NCBI RefSeq assembly: GCF_027924185.1
Contig: NZ_BRVO01000002.1
Coordinates: 992,001-1,056,000, forward strand
Length of the DNA: 64,000 nt
Source of the DNA: Neptunitalea lumnitzerae
Lineage (GTDB): Bacteria; Bacteroidota; Bacteroidia; Flavobacteriales; Flavobacteriaceae
Direction of reading: 5' to 3'
Shown: positions 10,501 to 16,699 of the stretch, piece by piece
Position numbering within the stretch: position 1 is the stretch's first letter
Layout of the letters: each line of letters begins with the position of its first letter
Translations under genes and position numbers: made by a program
The notes under the pieces: generated by a model
Told to the model about the DNA's origin: nothing
Seen by the model: only the letters and a program-made list of their open reading frames with translations
Databases searched by the model: none

Positions 10501-12376
10501 TGATAATGATTGTGCAAGAGTAGATCTTATAAATATTCACATAAGTGATTATCCTGAATATGATGCCCCTAATGGTTTATTTTTATGTGATGATATTTCA
10601 AATGATGGTTTTGCTGATTTCACGTTAACAGATGCGTTTACAACAAGCACACTAAACAACCCTAACCTAACCATTACTTTTCACGAAAATAAGAACGAGG
10701 CTGAAAACAACTTAAATAGTTTAGATTCAATTTATACGAATAATGTAAACCCAAAAACAATTTGGTCTAGAATTGAAACAACAGAAGGGTGTTACCAATT
10801 AGAAGCCATTACATTAAACGTTGTTTCTGTAGGACAAATTCAACAACCATCTCCTATCTCTTATTGTGATGATGATGAAAATGGTTTTGAAATAGTAGAT
10901 CTTACTGGTGAAGATGTTGAAGTTTTAATGATTAGACAAAACAACATTGACCTTGCTTACTACGAAACTGAACAAGATGCTATTAATGGAACAAACCCAA
11001 TTACTGATCCTGAAAACTATTCGGTAAGTGTTGGTAACGGCACACCTACAACGGTATACATCACAGCTACAAATACGAATAGTCTATGCTCTTTGTATGT
11101 TCCACTACAAATCTATATTTACGAGATCCCTCAATTTAACAAGGATACCACATTAGATATTTGTGCTGAAAACGTGAACAGATTACATTTAGCAGACCTT
11201 AATGATTTAGTAATAGACGATGCTGACCAGTTCACTTTTTCATATTATTACACCTATGCTAATGCAGTAGCAGAAACCAACGCATTAGGCAATAATATCA
11301 ACTTAACAAATAGCACAGTTACACTTTATGTAAGAGCTGAAAACATTGTTTCAGGATGTTCTAACATTACAAACGTAACCGTTAACCTATTACAAAAACC
11401 AGGACCATTTTCAATAGATGATATTAGCACATGTGCTTTAGATATTACTGCACATACTATTAATTTAACACAAAATCTTCCAACTCTTATTACTAACAAT
11501 CCTGATTTAGTTGTAAGCTACCACACAACGCAACTAGATGCAGAAAACAACATGAATGCTATTACATCTCCGCAAACATACGTTGCACATGATGATGAAA
11601 GAATTTTTGTTAGAGTTGAAAGTTCCGATACAGGATGTTTTGCAATCCCTAAGTTTGATGTTATCCTATACAGAAGACCTACTATTCCACTAGACAATAC
11701 ATATGTTATTTGTACCGAAGGAGGCTCTATTGTAGTAGATGCATACACAGGATACCCTGAAGACACTTATGTGTGGCAAAACAACGCAACAACATCTGCT
11801 ATCACAATTTCAGAACCGGGTACATATGGTGTTACAGTTACTTCACCTGACGGATGTACTAACACCAAGTATTTTGGCGTTAACGAATCAGAATCTGCTT
11901 TTGTTGTAGATGTAGAAACCACTAGTTTTTCAGATAATAATTCTATCACAATTCAAGTATCAGGTAGTGGTATTTATGAATTCTCATTAGACGGTGGACC
12001 TTTCCAATCTTCTAATGTATTTGAAGATGTACAAATAGGTTATCATAGTGTTGAAATCACCGACCTTAAAGGTTGTGACGCTACTATTATTGATGACATT
12101 GTTATTTTAGGTTTCCCTAAATATTTCACACCTAACGGAGATGGCGTTAACGACCAATGGAGTATTTTTGGTTTTGAAACCTTATCAGATTCATATATTA
12201 CCATTTTTGATAGATACGGAAAACTAATTAAAGTTATTAATCATGGAGACGAAGGATGGGATGGTACATTTAACGGCCACATGCTCCCTTCTAATGATTA
12301 TTGGTTTGAAGCCACCATTAATGATGGCGTAGAAGAACCTTTTGTATTTAGAAGTCACTTTACACTGAAAAGATAA
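7547..12376 (+). CDS. giant T9SS type B adhesin with choice-of-anchor L head and 11 Cys modules
   Basis: 1609 aa with a signal peptide (about 1-19, ending SHAQ). A choice-of-anchor L domain (about 25-265, FPFNNGIVLTTG, NATVIEFDV, NYILASEEYLN) and an Ig-like segment (about 270-345) come first. Then follow about 11 tandem modules of roughly 90 residues (about 348-1370). Each has a Cys and acidic cluster near its start (for example YCDDNSDGF, YCDDNDDGI), a DAxNGxNPI-like middle and a second Cys near its end (for example LTGCYNI). The tail is an Ig-like domain (YVWQNNATTSAITI), a SprB-like repeat (YEFSLDGGPFQSSNVFEDV) and a type B sorting domain (YFTPNGDGVNDQWSI ... WDGTFNG). The architecture is that of a long surface stalk. 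A strong terminator follows. Confidence 0.88.
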   Translation: MKYKLFLVCVWATIVSHAQQISIDDTLTPEELIETVLFQGCIDVSNVSSSVNGSVDGLMSYGYFESANSNFPFNNGIVLTTGDVNASGNPFNTNALNNGTDNWGTDSDLENVLGVSNTLNATVIEFDVVAASNQINFNYILASEEYLNDYPCNYSDSFGFLIRPNNGSAPYTNITLIPGTNTNVSTQNIRPNIVGFCDALNEEYFEGYNVGDTNYNGRTTILTATADIVPNTSYHIKLVIADQFDENFDSAVFIEGNTFTQELELGNTISTCDASLELDTEIDNPEAIFEWYYNGTLLSDNTPAIIADQTGNYEVVVTIPYGLNQCVISDTISVTVDGDAMTTEVDDFELCEESFGSNTATFNLTNYNAVIATSVDFTNPSIEYYYTLSDAENGANEITAAIQNTTNPQALVAKVIDPVSGCVGYTPFNIVVNSLPDIIDPDELQICEETGVTTGFFDLSIAGNQTIGNTNNLEVAYYESLNEAENNLNPITDLNYESQVADQIIYIKATDTITSCSNLTTVTLHVNQGPDLLMDEYDMDACYPQGSGFAIFDLTSILEHFVQDTSVYNITFYPSLADAENNNNPITDPANFNNSVEDTQSIYVSIVDPVTGCASIARINVYAAVLSSETNRADFYTCDDITNDEVEEFDLSYVATYIANGLGDVTVTFYATENDMNNEVNPIDQTVPYFNTTNPQQLYITISNDDDCIFYDDINLVINPYFEVTGIPNQTYCDDNSDGFTTVMLEDFTETIINGNDYTVKYYISEDDANNQSNPITLFTNTTNPQTIWAVVTDEEGICSDVIDFEIEVLSAPDTNTLNDMQYCDDNDDGIYNVNLNDVIPQLISDTTDVTIEFYTSENDAVDGTNMITTPSNFNTSTTNIYVKSINDLTGCYNIQSYTLYITYFPDLTAENSNFTVCESDGDGIEAIYLENYDAAIAQGVVDVEVLYFESQNDADLNINPIDKNSAYFNTTDPQLIYVRRHSIYDNDCARVDLINIHISDYPEYDAPNGLFLCDDISNDGFADFTLTDAFTTSTLNNPNLTITFHENKNEAENNLNSLDSIYTNNVNPKTIWSRIETTEGCYQLEAITLNVVSVGQIQQPSPISYCDDDENGFEIVDLTGEDVEVLMIRQNNIDLAYYETEQDAINGTNPITDPENYSVSVGNGTPTTVYITATNTNSLCSLYVPLQIYIYEIPQFNKDTTLDICAENVNRLHLADLNDLVIDDADQFTFSYYYTYANAVAETNALGNNINLTNSTVTLYVRAENIVSGCSNITNVTVNLLQKPGPFSIDDISTCALDITAHTINLTQNLPTLITNNPDLVVSYHTTQLDAENNMNAITSPQTYVAHDDERIFVRVESSDTGCFAIPKFDVILYRRPTIPLDNTYVICTEGGSIVVDAYTGYPEDTYVWQNNATTSAITISEPGTYGVTVTSPDGCTNTKYFGVNESESAFVVDVETTSFSDNNSITIQVSGSGIYEFSLDGGPFQSSNVFEDVQIGYHSVEITDLKGCDATIIDDIVILGFPKYFTPNGDGVNDQWSIFGFETLSDSYITIFDRYGKLIKVINHGDEGWDGTFNGHMLPSNDYWFEATINDGVEEPFVFRSHFTLKR

Positions 12377-12390
12377 ATTATCTCATACTT

Positions 12391-12423
12391 AAAAAACCTT
12401 CTGAATGTCAGAAGGTTTTTTTT
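12391..12423 (+). terminator. intrinsic terminator after the T9SS tandem
   Basis: CCTTCTGA (12397-12404), an ATG loop and TCAGAAGG (12408-12415) form a perfect stem, extended by A6 on the left and T8 on the right. It closes the three-gene adhesin array. Confidence 0.85.
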
Positions 12424-12502
12424 ATTCTAAGTATTTTATCCATTTTTCATTATCAAATAGATAATTATATTTTCTTTATACCTTTCTTTAATTGATAGTC
12501 AT

Positions 12503-12510
12503 TAATTTTG
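12503..12510 (+). promoter_or_regulatory. -7 promoter element of uvrB
   Basis: TAATTTTG fits TAnnTTTG and ends only 4 bp before the ATG at 12515. If used, transcription would begin at or within a few bases of the start codon, giving a leaderless or near-leaderless mRNA. Confidence 0.45.
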
Positions 12511-12514
12511 CAAA

Positions 12515-14506
12515 ATGAGATTTAAAATTGCATCAGACTTTCAACCAACAGGAGACCAACCGCAAGCTATTAACCAATTAGTAAAAGGTATAGATAGCAG
12601 CGACCAGTTTCAGGTACTCTTAGGGGTTACTGGTTCAGGTAAAACCTTTACCGTTGCCAATGTTATTGAAGAAGTACAACGCCCTACGCTAGTATTAGCA
12701 CATAACAAAACATTAGCAGCACAGCTCTACTCAGAATTTAAAGCATTTTTTCCTGATAATGCGGTAGAATACTTTGTTTCTTATTACGACTATTACCAAC
12801 CAGAAGCATATATACCCGTAACAGGAACCTATATAGAAAAAGACTTATCTATTAATGAAGAGATTGAAAAGCTACGTTTAAGCGCTACCTCTTCCCTATT
12901 ATCCGGAAGAAGAGATGTTTTAGTAGTTGCTTCGGTATCGTGTTTATATGGTATAGGAAACCCAATAGAGTTTCAAAAAAATGTAATTGCAATTGAACGC
13001 GACCAAGTACTTTCAAGAACCAAATTTTTACAACAACTAGTACAAAGTTTATATTCTAGAACCACCGCAGAATTTTTAAATGGTAACTTTAGAGTTAAAG
13101 GAGATGTGGTAGACGTATTCCCTAGTTATGCCGATGAAGCTTTTAGAATTCATTTCTTTGGAGATGAAATAGAAGAAATAGAGGCCTTTGACCCTGTAAA
13201 CAATCAGGTTATTGAAAAATACGAAAAGCTAAACATTTACCCTGCTAATATGTTTGTTACCTCACCTGATGTTTTACAAAATGCCATTTGGCAAATTCAA
13301 CAAGACATGGTGAAACAAGTGGATTATTTTAAAGAAATAGGAAAACCTCTAGAAGCTAAACGCCTAGAAGAGCGTACCAATTTTGACCTTGAAATGATTA
13401 GAGAATTAGGCTACTGCTCTGGTATTGAAAATTACTCTAGATATTTAGACGGCAGAGAACCAGGTACAAGACCTTTCTGTTTGTTAGATTATTTTCCAGA
13501 TGACTACTTAATGGTGGTAGATGAAAGCCACGTTACCATACCACAGGTACATGCCATGTATGGTGGTGACCGAAGCCGAAAAGAAAACCTAGTTGAATAC
13601 GGTTTCCGCTTACCAGCTGCTATGGATAACAGACCTCTTAAGTTTGAAGAGTTTGAACTTTTACAAAATCAAGTAATTTATGTTTCTGCAACACCAGCAG
13701 ATTATGAGCTACAAAAATCAGAAGGTACCTTTGTAGAGCAAATTATAAGACCTACAGGGCTTTTAGATCCGGTTATTGAAGTACGACCAAGCGAAAACCA
13801 AATTGATGATCTTGTAGAAGAAATTCAACTACGTGTAGAAAAAGACGAACGTGTTTTGGTAACCACACTAACCAAACGTATGGCTGAAGAGTTAACTACC
13901 TATTTAACAAGAATTGCCATTAGATGTAGATATATACACTCTGATGTGGATACATTGGAAAGAGTTGAAATAATGCAAGACCTTAGAAAAGGACTTTTTG
14001 ATGTACTTATTGGAGTAAACCTACTTAGAGAAGGTCTAGATTTACCAGAAGTATCGTTAGTAGCTATTTTAGACGCCGATAAAGAAGGTTTCTTAAGAAG
14101 TAATCGTTCACTTACCCAAACCGTTGGTAGAGCCGCTAGAAACCTTAATGGTAAGGCTATAATGTACGCTGATAAGATTACAGACAGTATGCAGAAAACC
14201 ATTGACGAAACAGAGTACAGAAGAAGCAAACAAATTGCTTATAACAAAGAAAATAATGTAACGCCAAAAGCCCTTAACAAAAAAATTGAAGGAAGCGTTT
14301 TAGGGAAAAGCAATAAAGAAGAAGCTGAAAAACAACTTTCAGCTAATATGGCTGCCGAAACTAATACAGACTATCTAAGCAAAAAGGATATTGAGAAACT
14401 GATAAGAGAAAAAAGAAAAGCCATGGAAAAAGCTGCAAAAGAACTAGACTTTATGCAAGCAGCTAAATACAGAGACGAAATAAAACAGCTACAAGAGAAG
14501 ATATAA
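12515..14506 (+). CDS. uvrB: excinuclease ABC subunit UvrB
   Basis: 663 aa, the usual UvrB length. UvrB is the damage-verifying helicase-like subunit of nucleotide excision repair; it receives DNA from UvrA and recruits UvrC. Visible are the Walker A motif at 37-44 (GVTGSGKT), the DNA-gripping beta-hairpin region with YYDYYQPEAYIP, the Walker B box VVDESH, helicase motif VI (QTVGRAARN), and a C-terminal UVR motif (about 625-660) that binds UvrC. No damage or truncation is apparent. The -7 element lies immediately before the ATG. The gene is transcribed separately from the upstream adhesins, from which a strong terminator divides it. Confidence 0.98.
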   Translation: MRFKIASDFQPTGDQPQAINQLVKGIDSSDQFQVLLGVTGSGKTFTVANVIEEVQRPTLVLAHNKTLAAQLYSEFKAFFPDNAVEYFVSYYDYYQPEAYIPVTGTYIEKDLSINEEIEKLRLSATSSLLSGRRDVLVVASVSCLYGIGNPIEFQKNVIAIERDQVLSRTKFLQQLVQSLYSRTTAEFLNGNFRVKGDVVDVFPSYADEAFRIHFFGDEIEEIEAFDPVNNQVIEKYEKLNIYPANMFVTSPDVLQNAIWQIQQDMVKQVDYFKEIGKPLEAKRLEERTNFDLEMIRELGYCSGIENYSRYLDGREPGTRPFCLLDYFPDDYLMVVDESHVTIPQVHAMYGGDRSRKENLVEYGFRLPAAMDNRPLKFEEFELLQNQVIYVSATPADYELQKSEGTFVEQIIRPTGLLDPVIEVRPSENQIDDLVEEIQLRVEKDERVLVTTLTKRMAEELTTYLTRIAIRCRYIHSDVDTLERVEIMQDLRKGLFDVLIGVNLLREGLDLPEVSLVAILDADKEGFLRSNRSLTQTVGRAARNLNGKAIMYADKITDSMQKTIDETEYRRSKQIAYNKENNVTPKALNKKIEGSVLGKSNKEEAEKQLSANMAAETNTDYLSKKDIEKLIREKRKAMEKAAKELDFMQAAKYRDEIKQLQEKI

Positions 14507-14510
14507 AAAT

Positions 14511-14535
14511 AGGCCCTGATATAAAACCAGGGCCT
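14511..14535. terminator. hairpin between convergent uvrB and hsp20
   Basis: AGGCCCTG (14511-14518) and CAGGGCCT (14528-14535) form a perfect 8-bp GC-rich stem with a 9-nt loop. On the minus strand the stem is followed by ATTTTTAT, so it reads best as the terminator of the hsp20 transcript. On the plus strand, after uvrB, no U-tract follows. Confidence 0.6.
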
Positions 14536-14578
14536 CAACTAACCAACTAACATTATGAAAAAAACTTACTCTTCATCT

Positions 14579-15010
14579 TTATCCTATCTCAATAGATCTT
14601 TTTGGCTTCGGTAAAGCCTCTTCTTTTTTAGGCAACTCAATACTTAACACTCCATCTTCATAATTGGCTTTTATAGCATCTTCATTAACCGTTTCTGGTA
14701 ATGTGAAAGCGCGTTTAAAAGACGAGTAATTAAACTCTCTACGGGTGTAGTTGTGTTCTTTTACCTCATTTTCAGACTTAACTTCAGAAGAAATAGTTAG
14801 TACACCTTCATCAACTTCTAAATTAAAATCTTCTCTTTTTCTTCCAGGAACTGCTAACTCTAACAAAAATTCTTTTTCATTATCTTTAATGTTAACAGCC
14901 GGAGTATTGTTTCCTAAATTTTGAACGCCTCCAAATAAATCTGGCTTCATTAAAAATTCATCTAATAAATTAGGTAACCAAACATTGTTATTTCTTTTTA
15001 CTAAGCTCAT
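14579..15010 (-). CDS. small heat shock protein, Hsp20/alpha-crystallin family
   Basis: A 143-aa cytoplasmic ATP-independent chaperone that holds unfolding proteins. The alpha-crystallin domain spans about 35-135, with the characteristic AVPGRKREDFNLEVDEGVL strand region and the EDGVLSIELPKKE segment. A short N-terminal arm (MSLVKRNNNVWLPNLLDEF) precedes it, and a C-terminal PKPKRSIEIG tail carries an IEI motif of the type that drives oligomerisation. Length is normal for bacterial Hsp20. It is a single-gene unit converging on uvrB. Heat regulation is likely from the family, but I see no CIRCE-type inverted repeat upstream. Confidence 0.93.
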   Translation of the reverse strand: MSLVKRNNNVWLPNLLDEFLMKPDLFGGVQNLGNNTPAVNIKDNEKEFLLELAVPGRKREDFNLEVDEGVLTISSEVKSENEVKEHNYTRREFNYSSFKRAFTLPETVNEDAIKANYEDGVLSIELPKKEEALPKPKRSIEIG

Positions 15011-15125
15011 AATTATTATTTTTTAGTGTTATACTTTTTTCAATTTCAAATTCGCTTAGTAATAGACAAATCCTGTACCATCCGAAAAAAACTATATTTT
15101 AACGCCATTATGTCATTTATACAAT

Positions 15126-15153
15126 AAAAAAAGACGACATTTTGTCGTCTTTT
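15126..15153 (-). terminator. intrinsic terminator of the TerB-like gene
   Basis: AAAAGACGACA and TGTCGTCTTTT pair around a TTT loop; the stem lies just past the stop codon of the minus-strand TerB-like gene and ends in a U-tract on that strand. Confidence 0.8.
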
Positions 15154-15176
15154 ATATAATTAAGTATGTCAAACTA

Positions 15177-15584
15177 TCAATTATAATGCGTCTTAAAAAT
15201 ATCTAATAGCACAGAAGTAGGTACAATATGGTCTTCATATTGCTCCATTATAACCAATACCTTATCCATCGCAATAGGATTTAATCCCATACGTAGCCCA
15301 CATTCTTTTACTAACTTTTCTTCTCTTGGGTCTTTGTCTTCATCTATATTCATCATTAATACCAAACGGTAAAACTGTATAATTCGCTCAGATTCTGATT
15401 TCTGAGGTTTAAAAGGTGCAGGTGCACTAAACAGCCTATCTAAATCTAATTTAGATACATCTAATTGCTTCGCTACTGCTAACAAAAAGTTATACTCTCT
15501 TTCTTTAAGATCATTATCAATGGTTGCCATTGATATCATTTCAGACAAAATACTTAGTTTTACTTCTCTACTCTTGCTATTCAT
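15177..15584 (-). CDS. TerB-like protein
   Basis: A 135-aa all-helical soluble protein with no signal peptide. The pattern ISMATIDNDLKEREYNFLLAVAKQLDVS followed later by DEDKDPREEKLVKECGLRMGLNP is the double acidic-helix arrangement of TerB/DjlA-type tellurite-resistance domains, in which paired acidic residues may bind a metal. There is no ter operon around it, so a role in tellurite resistance should not be assumed. In Bacteroidota such single TerB proteins are common and of unknown function. It is a monocistronic unit with its own terminator, divergent from the DUF1456 gene. Confidence 0.65.
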   Translation of the reverse strand: MNSKSREVKLSILSEMISMATIDNDLKEREYNFLLAVAKQLDVSKLDLDRLFSAPAPFKPQKSESERIIQFYRLVLMMNIDEDKDPREEKLVKECGLRMGLNPIAMDKVLVIMEQYEDHIVPTSVLLDIFKTHYN

Positions 15585-15659
15585 TGTATTAGTTTAGTTG
15601 AAAAGCTGAATTTAATAAATAATAGCTTAATTTTAAACTTTTAATATAATATATGAACT

Positions 15660-15941
15660 ATGACTAATAATGACGTTTTAAAAAAGCTTAGAGTAGCTCT
15701 TGCTCTTCGTGATGATGATATAGTGGAAATACTTAAAGATGCAGATTTTGCAATAGGTAAAACTGAACTTAGTGCTTTCTTTAGAAAAGAAGATCATCCT
15801 AACTACAAAAATTGCGGAGACCAGGTATTAAGAAATTTTTTAAACGGACTTGTAATTCATTTAAGAGGTACAAAAGACAATCCTAAATTACCAGGAGATG
15901 TATTACTTGAAAAACATAAAAGAAACAATTTGAAAAAATAA
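15660..15941 (+). CDS. DUF1456 family protein, single-domain form
   Basis: A 93-aa protein. The segment TNNDVLKKLRVALALRDDDI and the later FFRKEDHPNYKNCGDQVLRNFLNGL are the diagnostic DUF1456 sequences (E. coli YehS). YehS has two copies of this unit in about 150 aa; only one copy is present here. The end is clean: the stop codon runs straight into a terminator hairpin, and no second copy follows out of frame. So this looks like a natural short form rather than a truncation. Biochemical function unknown. Confidence 0.85.
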   Translation: MTNNDVLKKLRVALALRDDDIVEILKDADFAIGKTELSAFFRKEDHPNYKNCGDQVLRNFLNGLVIHLRGTKDNPKLPGDVLLEKHKRNNLKK

Positions 15942-15966
15942 AAAGAGGCCTAATGGCCTCTTTTTA
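15941..15966. terminator. bidirectional terminator between the DUF1456 and PfpI-family genes
   Basis: AAAAGAGGCC (15941-15950), a TAAT loop and GGCCTCTTTT (15955-15964) form a perfect stem. A-rich and T-rich flanks on both sides give a U-tract on either strand, suiting the two convergent genes. Confidence 0.85.
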
Positions 15967-15989
15967 TTTATAACTAGTAAACACTAATA

Positions 15990-16544
15990 TTAAGCATGTT
16001 GTTCCTCGTGCTTACCTTCTTTCACCTCTTCCACTATCTTAGCATTAAAAGATTCTAAATCTCCCGGATTTCTACTTGTAACAAAACCTTCGTCTACAAC
16101 CACTTCTTTATCTACCCAGTTAGCTCCTGCATTTACTAAATCATCTTTAATAGACTTATAGGAAGTTAAGGTCCTACCTTCTACTACCCCTGCACTAATT
16201 AATAACGATGGTGCATGGCATATAGCCGCAACAATTTTATGTTGACTAAAGAAGTCTCTAGTAAAAATTAAAGCATCTTCGTTAGTACGCAATGTATCAG
16301 GATTCATAACCCCACCTGGCAATACCAACGCATTGTAGTCTTCAGCTTTAACTTCATCTACTGTTTTGTCTACTTTTAATGTTGCACCCCAGTTTCCATC
16401 TTTCCAAGAAGTAATTGTTCCTTCATTTAAAGAAACAATATCTACTGACCATCCTTGGTTTTCAATAGCCTCTTTAGGACTAAACAATTCACTCTCTTCA
16501 AATCCATTGGTTGCTAAAATTGCAATTTTCTTTTCTAAACTCAT
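15990..16544 (-). CDS. DJ-1/PfpI family protein (YhbO-like)
   Basis: A 184-aa cytoplasmic protein of the PfpI/YhbO branch of the DJ-1 superfamily. The nucleophile elbow AAICHAP places the reactive cysteine at C109 with H110 next to it, and the conserved acidic residues lie in FEESELFSP at 15-23. Relatives have been reported as stress-protective deglycase/glyoxalase-like enzymes or proteases, and the true activity is debated. The gene stands alone between two terminators. The last residues (EGKHEEQHA) are a short charged extension. Superfamily assignment is firm; the reaction is not. Confidence 0.9.
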   Translation of the reverse strand: MSLEKKIAILATNGFEESELFSPKEAIENQGWSVDIVSLNEGTITSWKDGNWGATLKVDKTVDEVKAEDYNALVLPGGVMNPDTLRTNEDALIFTRDFFSQHKIVAAICHAPSLLISAGVVEGRTLTSYKSIKDDLVNAGANWVDKEVVVDEGFVTSRNPGDLESFNAKIVEEVKEGKHEEQHA

Positions 16545-16648
16545 AAAGTATTTTTTTCTGGTTAAACATTAACTACTTCAAAGATACCTACTCACAATTA
16601 GAAACACTGTTACAACTTTTTTAAAGAAATTCTAAAGGACGTTAAAAC

Positions 16649-16680
16649 AAAAAAGCCATCCGTAACCGGATGGCTTTTAA
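16649..16680 (-). terminator. intrinsic terminator of secDF
   Basis: AAAAGCCATCCG (16651-16662), a TAAC loop and CGGATGGCTTTT (16667-16678) form a perfect 12-bp stem just past the secDF stop, with a U-tract on the minus strand. Confidence 0.88.
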
Positions 16681-16699
16681 ATATATAATATAATATCAA

